DNA of 37,323 nucleotides from an uncultured Bacilli bacterium (GCA_947585915.1 CANPXJ010000005.1:1-37323); one strand, 5' to 3'. Positions 19,223 through 29,097 are shown, counted from the stretch's first letter. The notes: generated from the letters alone by a model not told the origin. Program-made: numbers and translations.

Positions 19223-20470
19223 TTAATTAATCTTTTTAAAATAATTTTTTCTATCTATGAATATATAGAATAGTATTGCTCCTCCAAAACAAACTAAAAT
19301 ACCTATTAAAGATAAAACAGAAGTTGTCGGATTTTTTGTTGTTTTTTCTTTATTATTAGAACTGCCTAGTGAGTAAACATAGCAATCATTTCCTAAATTA
19401 CTTTTATTATCTTCATTTGTATACCCATAAATAGTATTATTTAACAAATTATAAAAGTAATAGGAATTACCAAATTGATTTTCAACCAAAGTTTTGTAAG
19501 ACACAAAATTATTTGGGTAATTTAAGTTGGTTTTACTTAAAAACTTTAAATCATTTACAGTAATAGATTTTAAATCTATAATATCATCCATTTCATCAAT
19601 ATATTTAGGAAGAGTTCTTTTTCCATCAACTAAAACGGTTTTAACAACGGATATAACATCTTGATTATCAGTAGTATTACCTTCTTTAGCGCCACTAAAC
19701 CAGCCACTATTTTTAACATAATTATATAGCCCTTCAGCTCCACTGCCATAACCATTGCCTTTAAGTTCAAAAAGATTAGCCATTAATGATGCTTCAGCGG
19801 CGACACTTTCAAGTGTTCCCTTGTTACGATAACATATATAGGCTAGATACTTTAATTGTTCCTCAGTTAAATTATATTTTGGAAAATCTCCTTTATTATT
19901 GCAACTCGCTTTATCAGCAGTTGAGTTTAAATTTAGTGATTTAATTCTAATTATTTTCCCTTTTCTCTCATCGCTTTTAGCAAATTCAGTTTTATCAATA
20001 GGACTTCCATTTGAATTTTGCCAATTGCTTCTGGAACCAGCATCATATGCCATTACTTTTCCACTATCAACAGAAACTATTATATTCATATGGCCACTGC
20101 TACCTCCATCACCATTATCTCTTACAAGTATATCTCCGGGTTTTAATATAGAAGTAACATCTTCATTTTCATCGACAGTAATTTCTTCCCAACCATATTT
20201 TTCTTGCCAATTAGTATTTATAAATCCCGTAGTTGTTACTTGAGTAGCAAACTCTTTATAGCCTGACTCATACAAAACCCAACAAACATATGCGCTGGAA
20301 TCTATCTGTTTTGTAGGAGGGATATTAGTTCCTCCATATTCAAAATCATTATCAATTATCATTTTCCAAGTATCTTCTCCATAGTCCAAAAGTGTTGGTT
20401 CACTAGCCAAAATTATATTGGGAATTAGCAATAACAAAATTAGAAATACTATTTTTTTCATTATAATCAT
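19223..20470 (-). CDS. secreted NlpC/P60/CHAP-like cell-wall-associated protein with C-terminal TM anchor
   Basis: signal peptide; EYGGTNIPPTKQIDSSAYVCWVLYESGY; GDILVRDNGDGGSSGHMNIIVSVDSGKVMAYDAGSR; C-terminal TM + KKIN. Confidence 0.65.
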   Translation of the reverse strand: MIIMKKIVFLILLLLIPNIILASEPTLLDYGEDTWKMIIDNDFEYGGTNIPPTKQIDSSAYVCWVLYESGYKEFATQVTTTGFINTNWQEKYGWEEITVDENEDVTSILKPGDILVRDNGDGGSSGHMNIIVSVDSGKVMAYDAGSRSNWQNSNGSPIDKTEFAKSDERKGKIIRIKSLNLNSTADKASCNNKGDFPKYNLTEEQLKYLAYICYRNKGTLESVAAEASLMANLFELKGNGYGSGAEGLYNYVKNSGWFSGAKEGNTTDNQDVISVVKTVLVDGKRTLPKYIDEMDDIIDLKSITVNDLKFLSKTNLNYPNNFVSYKTLVENQFGNSYYFYNLLNNTIYGYTNEDNKSNLGNDCYVYSLGSSNNKEKTTKNPTTSVLSLIGILVCFGGAILFYIFIDRKNYFKKIN

Positions 20471-20481
20471 CCTTACTTTTT

Positions 20482-21264
20482 TTAGCCCATAATCATAGAG
20501 ATGAATTCTCCAAAGAAACTAACTACTATAACAACTACGTAAACAATAAAGACATATTTACAGGCTTTGTTTATCCCAGGATGTAAATCATTTTTTGTAA
20601 AAGCATAAATAAATAATCCTGCTATAGGTTGAACTAAAGCAATAATAAAAGCTGCTATACTAAATTGTTTTAAACCATTTTTATTTAAACAATCTTCACA
20701 ATAAAATTTTTCGCCTTTTATTTCTTTGCCGCAATCATGACAATATGATTTTTCATTTAATTTTTTACTCATTTTTATTTTCTCTCCTTTCTCAATATAC
20801 ATTTTAAAACCTAACCTTTGACCGATTAATTCACAATACGCTAAAAGTAAAATAACAAAAATAGACTCTCCAATTATAAATAAAACTTTAAAGGTAAAAC
20901 TTAAAACTCCTTTAAATTTAATATAACCTGCAAATAGTGCCAAACTGCAGATACCACTTATAATTGCTATTATTAACATTTTTATTATACCTTTTTTATT
21001 TTCTTGCATAAAAGCCAATATTTTTGAATTGTTTTTTCCGGTTTTAAAAGCCTTTTCATCACCAATAATAAAACCTACAACAATAGCTAACAATGCAAAT
21101 AAAATCTGATAACATTCCTCAAAAAATATAGAATAATCCGAAAGAAATAACGACATAGCAATTAAAATTATTATTACAATTGCGGCGATTTTATAATTTT
21201 TATTTCCTTCATATTTTGCTTTTTTACTCATTTTATTTCTACCTTTCTTTTGCGGAAAGTTCAT
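20482..21264 (-). CDS. multi-TM protein with internal zinc ribbon
   Basis: SYCHDCGKEIKGEKFYCEDCLNKN flanked by TM segments. Confidence 0.6.
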   Translation of the reverse strand: MNFPQKKGRNKMSKKAKYEGNKNYKIAAIVIIILIAMSLFLSDYSIFFEECYQILFALLAIVVGFIIGDEKAFKTGKNNSKILAFMQENKKGIIKMLIIAIISGICSLALFAGYIKFKGVLSFTFKVLFIIGESIFVILLLAYCELIGQRLGFKMYIEKGEKIKMSKKLNEKSYCHDCGKEIKGEKFYCEDCLNKNGLKQFSIAAFIIALVQPIAGLFIYAFTKNDLHPGINKACKYVFIVYVVVIVVSFFGEFISMIMG

Positions 21265-21514
21265 TTAGCAAAGATACTAAAGCCGGATATTCTGCTTTTA
21301 ATTTTTCATCAAATTCAGCATCTAAATCTTCCATACTATTTATTAATTCAATTTCTTTTTCGTTAAAAATCATCTTCATTATTTTTTCCGACAAAAATGA
21401 TTCTAGAAAATCTTTCTGTTCATCGGAAAAATAAGGATACGTTTCCTCCATTTGCTTAAACAATTGCGTCATATCATCGATATACTTAAAATATTTATTT
21501 TTTAGTTCTTCCAT
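21239..21514 (-). CDS. hypothetical acidic small protein
   Basis: 91-aa ORF in operon context. Confidence 0.55.
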   Translation of the reverse strand: MEELKNKYFKYIDDMTQLFKQMEETYPYFSDEQKDFLESFLSEKIMKMIFNEKEIELINSMEDLDAEFDEKLKAEYPALVSLLNELSAKER

Positions 21515-21524
21515 AATTATACTC

Positions 21525-22976
21525 CTATCTCACTAAATATAAATTTTGTTCTTCATCTATTATAAACTGTTCTTTTAAATTACTAATTAATAATGGATAT
21601 TTTGCATCTTCGGTAGTTAAATATCCTATATATTCAATAGTTGGAACATTATATTCTTTAAAAGATTTTCTAATTTTATTTAAATATGTTTTATCAGTAC
21701 TTAAAGTTGATTTGTCAATAATTTGATAATAAAGTTTTTGATTATAATCATCATATAACATAATAGCAAAATTGTTCTGATAGTCTATTAATTGATAATC
21801 GTAAATATACATATCTTCAAAATAGATAATATTATCATTTATTTTTAAACCAATTTCGCTTTTGGCATTTTCATCAGAAAGTTCAATTTTATAATTGTCA
21901 TATTCTATTTTAAATTTACTATAATTAGGAATACTGGTAGTGAAAAAATCTAAATCCTTTTTTTCATAATGGTAACAGACTTTATATTCATCTAATCCCT
22001 TTATTTTACTTTCATCTATGGGCATTAAAATTAGAATAAATAATGATAATAAACAAACATTTAGAATTATAAAGTTTTGCTTATCTTTTTTTAATTCATC
22101 ATCGGTTATCTTATAATCTTTATCAATTAACATGTTTGTTTTACTTTTTCTAAATATAATCAAAGCACTTATTAGCCAGATAAGAAATAATAAGGAAGTT
22201 GAATAAATATTATAAATTAATACAGCATTAGTAGTAATTTGCTCGATACAATCACGAATTAAACCAGCATTAGGCAACATAATGAAAAAATCATAAAAAG
22301 CATGCAGGAATATAATACTCCATATATTTTTAGTTCTAAAATAAATACAACTTAATAAAATCCCTACCCCTGTTGCATTAATAATTTGAGTTAATGTAGA
22401 TAGTAAATCTTGGCTATTTGATACATTACTAATGTGAACTATTCCAAAAATTATAGAAGATAAAATTATAGATGTTATAACTTGTTTTCTATTGTCACCA
22501 TAATTTTCTAAAAATTCATTTAAAATCCACCCTCTAAAAATAAATTCTTCAAAAAAACCAATTAGAGTACAATACATCAATAAATTTAATGCGTTGCTTA
22601 TACTAAAATGTTTTATATCTGATATGGAAGTAATAAAAATCGATAAAGTAAATAAAATTATAGGTAAACCTAAAATTATAGCTTTTCGAAATTTTTCTTT
22701 TTTTTGCGTAAATATATAAGTATTATGATTATTAATAACAATAATCAAACCCATAATAGCCATGATTGCCTCTACAATTATTTCTGCTCCATATTTACTG
22801 TTTAAAATATTAAATTCTAGTATCCCTGCCAAAAAAGATCCAACAGTATAAACTAAACAAAGAGAAATAAGTACAATTATAAATAATAAAATTATATTTT
22901 TCTTTTTTTTGCTATCACAATTTGAATTGTTTTTTTCTATTTTGTCATCCTTATTTTGACAATTTTTGCACTTCAA
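21525..22976 (-). CDS. CPBP-family intramembrane (CAAX) glutamic protease
   Basis: FFEEFIFRGWILNEF and FGIVHISN, FLHAFYDFF motifs. Confidence 0.85.
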   Translation of the reverse strand: MKCKNCQNKDDKIEKNNSNCDSKKKKNIILLFIIVLISLCLVYTVGSFLAGILEFNILNSKYGAEIIVEAIMAIMGLIIVINNHNTYIFTQKKEKFRKAIILGLPIILFTLSIFITSISDIKHFSISNALNLLMYCTLIGFFEEFIFRGWILNEFLENYGDNRKQVITSIILSSIIFGIVHISNVSNSQDLLSTLTQIINATGVGILLSCIYFRTKNIWSIIFLHAFYDFFIMLPNAGLIRDCIEQITTNAVLIYNIYSTSLLFLIWLISALIIFRKSKTNMLIDKDYKITDDELKKDKQNFIILNVCLLSLFILILMPIDESKIKGLDEYKVCYHYEKKDLDFFTTSIPNYSKFKIEYDNYKIELSDENAKSEIGLKINDNIIYFEDMYIYDYQLIDYQNNFAIMLYDDYNQKLYYQIIDKSTLSTDKTYLNKIRKSFKEYNVPTIEYIGYLTTEDAKYPLLISNLKEQFIIDEEQNLYLVR

Positions 22977-23115
22977 ATACTACCACTCCTTTTTTTCTTA
23001 GATATACCTCCGTACTATAAAAAGTATATCATATAAAATTATTTTTGTATAACTAAAAATAGCATTTTGCTAATAGATGATGAAGATAATGGGAAAATTA
23101 AACTGGTGATTAGCT

Positions 23116-23547
23116 ATGATTGAATTTTCCCGTATAAAAGATATTAGAGAAGATAAGGATTTATCACAAAAAGAAGTTGCCCGCATATTAGGCATTAAAA
23201 GACCCACATATTCTCTATGGGAATTAGGAATTAATATTATCCCTCTAAATTATCTTTGTAATTTTAGTGATTATTTTAATTACAGTTTAGATTATGTATT
23301 AGGTCTTACCAATGAACGAAATATAAAAAATAAATATCCCGGTCTTAATTTAACTTTACTTGGAACAAATATTAGAAATTTTCGAATTCAGAAAAAATTA
23401 TCACAGAAAGATTTAGCTAATTTATTAAAGGTAACACAACCATGTATAGTTCGTTATGAAAAGGGAATTGTTTGTATTTCTACTTCTAATTTATATAAGC
23501 TTTCCCTTATTTTTAATAAAACTTTAAATGAATTGTGCGGCAAATAA
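23116..23547 (+). CDS. transcriptional regulator with two tandem XRE-type HTH domains
   Basis: IKDIREDKDLSQKEVARILGIKRPTYSLWELG and IRNFRIQKKLSQKDLANLLKVTQPCIVRYEKG. Confidence 0.85.
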   Translation: MIEFSRIKDIREDKDLSQKEVARILGIKRPTYSLWELGINIIPLNYLCNFSDYFNYSLDYVLGLTNERNIKNKYPGLNLTLLGTNIRNFRIQKKLSQKDLANLLKVTQPCIVRYEKGIVCISTSNLYKLSLIFNKTLNELCGK

Positions 23548-23558
23548 AAACTAGAGGC

Positions 23559-25538
23559 TTAATCAAGCTTATCTAGTTCTTTTTGTAATTCTTCTTTACT
23601 CATTTTAGAGTATCCTTTTATGCCTTTTTCTTTAGCCATTTCTTTTAACTCTGTTAAAGTCAAGCCTTCAGTTTTAGCATAAGGTATATCTTTAAAGTCA
23701 ATAGAATTATTTTTTACAATATAGTCTATTTGTTCTTTAGTAATTGTTTCATATTTCATTAAAGCATCAGTTATTAACATAACTAAATTTTTATTTTTCT
23801 TTAAGATCTCCTGCGCTTTTTTGTAACATTCATCGATAATTTTACGGACTTCTTTATCAATTTCTAAGGCTACTTGATCAGAGAAATTTTTAGTTTTACC
23901 ATAATCTCGACCTAAGAAAACACTTTCGCTTTTTTGTTCTAGTTGCATAGGTCCTAAATCACTCATACCATATTCAGTTACCATAGCTCGAGCAATATTA
24001 GTCGCTTTTTTAAAGTCATCTGATGCTCCAGTAGTAATTTCGCCAAAGTACATTTCTTCACTAACGCGACCCCCTAATAAACCAACTATTTGCGAAGTTA
24101 ATTCGTTTTTAGTCATTATGGCCATTTTCTCTTCTTTAGGAAGCATCATTGTATAACCACCGGCCATACCACGTGGAATAATAGTTATTTTATGGACAGC
24201 CTGCGCATCCTCAAGTTTAAGACCAATAACAGCATGTCCTGCTTCGTGAATTGAAACTAAACGTTTTTCTTTTTCCGTAATTTTACGAGATGTTTTAGCG
24301 GGTCCCAATAACACACGATCGGTTGCTTCATCTATTTCGTCCATAGAAATAGCGTCTTTATTACGACGAACAGTAAGTAGAGCTGCTTCATTTAGTAAGT
24401 TTTCTAAGTCTGCTCCACTAAAGCCCGGTGTTCTTTGCGATAAGTTTTCTAAATTTACATCTTCATCAAATGTTTTGTTTTTAGCATGAACTTCTAATAT
24501 TTGTTCTCTTTCTTTAGAGTCTGGTAAACTAACTGTTACTTGACGGTCAAATCTTCCTGGACGAAGTAAAGCTGGATCTAATACATCAGGTCGGTTAGTG
24601 GCAGCAATGATAATAATTCCTTCATTTGCCCCAAAACCATCCATTTCGGTAAGTAATTGATTTAGAGTTTGTTCGCGTTCATCGTGTCCTCCACCTAAAC
24701 CAGTTCCTCTTTGACGGCCAACAGCATCTATTTCATCAATAAATATTAAGCATGGTGCACTTTGTTTAGCTTGTTTAAACATATCACGAACACGGCTAGC
24801 TCCTACACCAACAAATAACTCAACAAAATCACTACCACTTATATAATAAAATGGTACATTAGCTTCTCCAGCAACTGCTTTAGCAAGTAATGTTTTTCCG
24901 GTTCCAGGAGGGCCAACAAGCAATACTCCTTTTGGAATTCTTGCTCCTAGTCTTTGGAATTTCTTAGGATTTTTTAAGAAATCAATTAATTCTTCAACTT
25001 CTTCTTTTTCCTCTTTTAAACCAGCAACATCACTAAATCTTACTTTACCTCCATCTTGAGAAAGACGAGCGCGGCTTCGACCAAAGTCCATTGATTTAGA
25101 ATTTCCTCCCGCCATACGTGTAAATAGGAAGAAAGTTACACCAACTAAAATTAAGAATGGTAAAATATTAACTATTATATATAATATTGAACTACTTCCT
25201 GGATCTTTTTTAGTATCGTATAAATCTATATTATGTGACACAGCATACTCTGAAACTTTTTCAATATCCTCAGGAATTATCTTTGTTTTAAAAGATTCAT
25301 TTTCTTCATAATCTTCTAATTTTCCTTCCAGATAATAAACACTTTCTCCACTTTTAGGAGTAATTGTTAACTCACTAACTTTAGCTTTATCAATATAACT
25401 CATGAATTCCCCAGTTGTAAGTTCGTGAACTTCTTTTCCTAAACTATTATAGAAAAATAATGTTCCAACCACAACCAATAATAAAATTATATAAGGAAAT
25501 ACATTCTTAAGTGAATTGTTATTTTTATTTATAACCAT
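23559..25538 (-). CDS. ftsH: ATP-dependent zinc metalloprotease FtsH
   Basis: [40 protein letters not shown]. Confidence 0.98.
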   Translation of the reverse strand: MVINKNNNSLKNVFPYIILLLVVVGTLFFYNSLGKEVHELTTGEFMSYIDKAKVSELTITPKSGESVYYLEGKLEDYEENESFKTKIIPEDIEKVSEYAVSHNIDLYDTKKDPGSSSILYIIVNILPFLILVGVTFFLFTRMAGGNSKSMDFGRSRARLSQDGGKVRFSDVAGLKEEKEEVEELIDFLKNPKKFQRLGARIPKGVLLVGPPGTGKTLLAKAVAGEANVPFYYISGSDFVELFVGVGASRVRDMFKQAKQSAPCLIFIDEIDAVGRQRGTGLGGGHDEREQTLNQLLTEMDGFGANEGIIIIAATNRPDVLDPALLRPGRFDRQVTVSLPDSKEREQILEVHAKNKTFDEDVNLENLSQRTPGFSGADLENLLNEAALLTVRRNKDAISMDEIDEATDRVLLGPAKTSRKITEKEKRLVSIHEAGHAVIGLKLEDAQAVHKITIIPRGMAGGYTMMLPKEEKMAIMTKNELTSQIVGLLGGRVSEEMYFGEITTGASDDFKKATNIARAMVTEYGMSDLGPMQLEQKSESVFLGRDYGKTKNFSDQVALEIDKEVRKIIDECYKKAQEILKKNKNLVMLITDALMKYETITKEQIDYIVKNNSIDFKDIPYAKTEGLTLTELKEMAKEKGIKGYSKMSKEELQKELDKLD

Positions 25539-25541
25539 ATA

Positions 25542-26897
25542 TTAATCTCCTTCTTTCTTTTCGTACTTAAGTATTATATCATAGTTTTGCTCTTTTGCCT
25601 TATCAAATTTCGATTTTTTTATTCCTGGCAACCAAAGAATATTATTTTGACTATCAGTTACAACAGGAATTTGTTTCCTAATTGAAATAGGAATCTTAGA
25701 ATCAATTAAAATATCTTTGATTTTTTTATGGCCTTTTAAATTTTTAACAGCCATTTTATCCTGTGCTTGGATGCTTCTAACTATAAGTGGCAAAGTTATT
25801 TCTTTGGAATCCAAATAAAGATAAAAATTATCAGTTTTGTCTGGCTTTGCTAATTTTATTATTCTATCTTTATTAGGAAGAATAAGTTCTTCATTAAAGA
25901 TATAATTAAAGTTTTCTTTTTCCAAATCTTTCGTTTTCTTAAAACTAATATTATTATACTCTTTTAAAGCAATAATATTAATTGGTAAATTAATAAAGCT
26001 ATTTGGCTTATCAGTATTAATCAAATTATATAAAGCTTCTTGATGTTTTTTATTAACTTTTGCTAGTTCATTATTATATACTAAATGCAGAATTTCTTCA
26101 ATTACTTTTTTTAAAATATAATCATCTAATTTTTTTATTTTTTCAACATCTATTTTATTATCTTTATATACTTTCTTTACTTCTTTTAATACAACTCTTT
26201 CAATATACTTATCTGCGCTTTCTAATTCTTGAGAAAATTCTAAATATTTTAAATGGACATTTTTATCTTCTTTTTTTAAAAAAGGTAGGATATTTTGACG
26301 ATAACGATTTCTAGTATATTTTGAACTTTGGTTAGAACTATCAATATAATATTTTAATTTATTTTGATCCATATAATCTATTATTTGTTTTTTATCTAAA
26401 AAAAGTAAAGGCCTAACTATTTTAAAATTCTCTCCTTCGGTTATTAATTTAATACCACTATATCCTTTTAAAGAAGAACCTCTAGTAAGACGCATTAGGA
26501 TTGTTTCAATCAAATCATCACCATGATGAGCGGTCATTAAATAATTAGCTTGATATTTTTTAACAATTTCATAAAAAAATTTATATCTTTTAGTTCGGGC
26601 GTAGTTATGAAAATTTTCTTTATTATAATTATCTATTCGTAAGTACTCAAATAATAATTTATTTTCTTCAGCATACTTTTTAACAAATATTTCTTCTTCT
26701 TCACTTTGTTTTCTTAAAGAATGATTTACATGAGCTATAATTATCTTTAAATTAAGTTTATCTTTATAAACAAGTAATAAATTAGCCAAATACATGGAAT
26801 CAGGACCACCAGATATGGCTAAAACTACTGTATCTTTTTCTTTAAGTAAACTATCTAAAAAAGTTTTAGAGTTATTCAAACTATCACCTTCGTTCAT
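25542..26897 (-). CDS. tilS: tRNA(Ile)-lysidine synthetase
   Basis: VVLAISGGPDSMYLANLL PP-loop; AHVNHSLRKQSEEEE; MTAHHGDDLIETILMRLTRGSSL. Confidence 0.94.
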   Translation of the reverse strand: MNEGDSLNNSKTFLDSLLKEKDTVVLAISGGPDSMYLANLLLVYKDKLNLKIIIAHVNHSLRKQSEEEEIFVKKYAEENKLLFEYLRIDNYNKENFHNYARTKRYKFFYEIVKKYQANYLMTAHHGDDLIETILMRLTRGSSLKGYSGIKLITEGENFKIVRPLLFLDKKQIIDYMDQNKLKYYIDSSNQSSKYTRNRYRQNILPFLKKEDKNVHLKYLEFSQELESADKYIERVVLKEVKKVYKDNKIDVEKIKKLDDYILKKVIEEILHLVYNNELAKVNKKHQEALYNLINTDKPNSFINLPINIIALKEYNNISFKKTKDLEKENFNYIFNEELILPNKDRIIKLAKPDKTDNFYLYLDSKEITLPLIVRSIQAQDKMAVKNLKGHKKIKDILIDSKIPISIRKQIPVVTDSQNNILWLPGIKKSKFDKAKEQNYDIILKYEKKEGD

Positions 26898-26952
26898 TAA
26901 AGATATTTTAACAAAAATTAAAAAAATAACAATAGTTTATTTTATAATTCTA

Positions 26953-26981
26953 TTGCCAAATAAAAAAAGATATATTACAAT
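26953..26981 (+). promoter_or_regulatory. predicted sigma-70 promoter of antisense sRNA
   Basis: TTGCCA (26953-26958)-17 nt-TACAAT (26976-26981). Confidence 0.6.
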
Positions 26982-26987
26982 TTAGAT

Positions 26988-27072
26988 GGATGCATCAAGG
27001 CTTTGGCCAAGATGCCTTTCCACTCTGTGAAAAGCCATCTAGTGACCCCCTGTGGTCATTAGATGCTTTTTT
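26988..27072 (+). ncRNA. candidate type I antitoxin sRNA (RNA II-like), about 85 nt
   Basis: promoter immediately upstream; ends in GCCATCTAGTGACC-ccctgt-GGTCATTAGATGC hairpin + T6; repeats complementary to toxin 5'UTR. Confidence 0.6.
27034..27072. terminator. bidirectional terminator shared by convergent toxin mRNA and antisense sRNA
   Basis: about 13-bp stem with one GU pair and one bulge; T6 on + strand, T4 on - strand. Confidence 0.75.
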
Positions 27073-27115
27073 GATGTAGTTATCTAGGGTGTTAGAGTGT
27101 ATCAACCAAGAAGTA

Positions 27116-27187
27116 TTATATTAAAACTAAAATAAGAGCTACAAACAAAAAAATAATGATTATCTGATAAAACACTTTATCACACAT
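27116..27187 (-). CDS. candidate type I toxin: 23-aa hydrophobic peptide MCDKVFYQIIIIFLFVALILVLI (not in ORF track)
   Basis: ATG at 27187, TAA at 27116-27118, strong SD aaggaaaggtg upstream, single TM peptide, convergent sRNA. Confidence 0.6.
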   Translation of the reverse strand: MCDKVFYQIIIIFLFVALILVLI

Positions 27188-27252
27188 AACTATCACCTTT
27201 CCTTTTTAAGGGAAAGACACCTTGACCAACAGTACCTTGGTGCATCAAAGTT

Positions 27253-27281
27253 AAATTACTACATTTTAACTTATTTGTAAA
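27253..27281 (-). promoter_or_regulatory. predicted promoter of the toxin mRNA
   Basis: minus strand TTTACA (27281-27276)-17 nt-TAATTT (27258-27253). Confidence 0.45.
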
Positions 27282-27387
27282 ATCACTATTTTTAAAGTTT
27301 TGTAATTGTTTTTTACCTATTTTTAAATTTTCTCATAGGGAAAAAATGTTATTTGAGCTATATAAACTTCCAAAAAAGAAAAATTAG

Positions 27388-28458
27388 TTATTTTAAAATT
27401 TTTAAAATATTACAATTACTATAAGATAAATAACCTTTATAACTAGCTTTAACTCTAACTAATTTTTCTTGATTATAAATTTTTAAATTTTTTATTTTCC
27501 TTTTAATTCTTCTTTTTGTCTGATTATTTATTCTAATTATTAATTTCTTATTTTTTAACTTAAATCTATAACCTAAAAATCCGACTCCTTTATTCAAATT
27601 ATAAATATTAGTTTTTTTATTTACTTCTAATTTTTCTTTTATTTTTCTTAAACATTCTTCTAAATATTTTTTATCATCGTGAAAAATAATAAAGTCATCC
27701 ATATATCTTATATAATATTTTAATTTTAAGTTTTCTTTAATATAATGATCCACTTCATTTAAATAATATATAGCAAGTATTTGACTACTTAAATTGCCTA
27801 TCGGTAATCCTTTATTATCTTGATATATAGGTAATTCCTTGATTTGCTTTTGTTCTTCCTTGTTTTTTATTTTTTTTATTACCCTATTTTTTTCTTTAAC
27901 TATTTCTTCATTAACATATTTTTCATTACTACTTTTTATTATATTAATCACTAATTTATATAAATTTTCATCTTTTATTAATTTTCTTAATTTATTTAAT
28001 AAAATAGTATGGTCAATATTAAAAAAGTATTTTTTAATATCTATTTTTAATACATAGATTTCTTCATTATTTAATTTTATTTTATTAATATATTTTTTAG
28101 CTAAATATAATCCATATGAGGTCCCTTTGTTTTTTCTTGTTGCTACATTAGAATTAATAAGTAATGGTTCTATTAACGGAATTAAAACGTAATTTGAAAC
28201 TAAATGGTTAACTATTTTATCATTTAATTTTTCGCTCATTATAATTCGATATTTTGGTTCTTTAATTATGAATATATTATATTTACCATGCTTATATTTG
28301 TTAGATTTTAAAATATTTAATATATTTAAAAGATTACTCCCTTTAAAACACTCAAATTTGCATATCTTATTCCTGTTTTTAGTCTTTACTCTAATATGTT
28401 CATATTCTTTAATTATTTTATCAAAATCAACTATATCATTATAAACTATCTTTTTCAT
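27388..28458 (-). CDS. DGR-type reverse transcriptase
   Basis: KGTSYGLYLAKKYI, KIDIKKYFFNIDH, GLPIGNLSSQILAIYYLNEVDHYIKE, YYIRYMDDFIIF (YMDD), GVGFLGYRFK. Confidence 0.93.
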   Translation of the reverse strand: MKKIVYNDIVDFDKIIKEYEHIRVKTKNRNKICKFECFKGSNLLNILNILKSNKYKHGKYNIFIIKEPKYRIIMSEKLNDKIVNHLVSNYVLIPLIEPLLINSNVATRKNKGTSYGLYLAKKYINKIKLNNEEIYVLKIDIKKYFFNIDHTILLNKLRKLIKDENLYKLVINIIKSSNEKYVNEEIVKEKNRVIKKIKNKEEQKQIKELPIYQDNKGLPIGNLSSQILAIYYLNEVDHYIKENLKLKYYIRYMDDFIIFHDDKKYLEECLRKIKEKLEVNKKTNIYNLNKGVGFLGYRFKLKNKKLIIRINNQTKRRIKRKIKNLKIYNQEKLVRVKASYKGYLSYSNCNILKILK

Positions 28459-28792
28459 TTTTTAATAACCCATAACTTATTTTTCTTATTTCTAATATAT
28501 AATTGGTTATGCTTTCATACTTTTTCTTTTTTATATACCCTCTATTATATATTTCTAAAAGAAAAAAATCACACATAGACAATTTTATTAAAATATTTTT
28601 TATGTTGGTTTTTCTAATTTTTAAATTGTCACTATTAATCATATAGCTATAAGTTAGTTCTATAATAGCTAACATATTTTCTTCAACATGAGTTTTTAAT
28701 ACTATTTCTTTTCTAGGAATATTTATAAGCATTTTGTTTATATACCAATATGTTTTTTGAACACTTGCTAACAACTTGAAATTATTATTCAT
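28439..28792 (-). CDS. avd: Avd-like DGR accessory protein (four-helix bundle)
   Basis: 117 aa helical, adjacent to and overlapping the RT start, ...YSYMINSDNLKIRKTNIKNILIKLSMCDFFLLEIYNRGYIKKKKYESI. Confidence 0.75.
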   Translation of the reverse strand: MNNNFKLLASVQKTYWYINKMLINIPRKEIVLKTHVEENMLAIIELTYSYMINSDNLKIRKTNIKNILIKLSMCDFFLLEIYNRGYIKKKKYESITNYILEIRKISYGLLKNEKDSL

Positions 28793-28956
28793 TTTATCAT
28801 TCTTTCCTTAAAAAAAGTAATGAGTTTATCAGGTTCATTACTTTTGTAATACAGCAAGTAGATATCATCTACTTTTTTATTTTTTAGCAAAGATAACGTC
28901 TGTATTATGTTTTTTGAATTACTTTGAATAATCCAAGGAATAAATCTTGTTTCCAA
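28789..28956 (-). CDS. candidate small ORF (55 aa from TTG) translationally coupled to avd, or remnant of a longer gene
   Basis: LETRFIPWIIQSNSKNIIQTLSLLKNKKVDDIYLLYYKSNEPDKLITFFKERMIK*; its TGA overlaps the avd ATG as ATGA; no ATG start so absent from ORF track. Confidence 0.4.
   Translation of the reverse strand: METRFIPWIIQSNSKNIIQTLSLLKNKKVDDIYLLYYKSNEPDKLITFFKERMIK
28810..28845 (-). terminator. terminator/attenuator-like hairpin between TR and avd
   Basis: minus strand AAAAGTAATGA-acctgataaac-TCATTACTTTT with T7 tract; 11-bp perfect stem. Confidence 0.55.
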
Positions 28957-29097
28957 TCTAAATTATATTTTGATATTATATCTAGATTTCCAATTGATTA
29001 AATAACAATTGGCTACTTCCTCTGTTTATTAGATACTATCCAATAAAGCTCGGTATAGTAATATAAATAAATTATATTAAAATATATTAGTAGGAAT

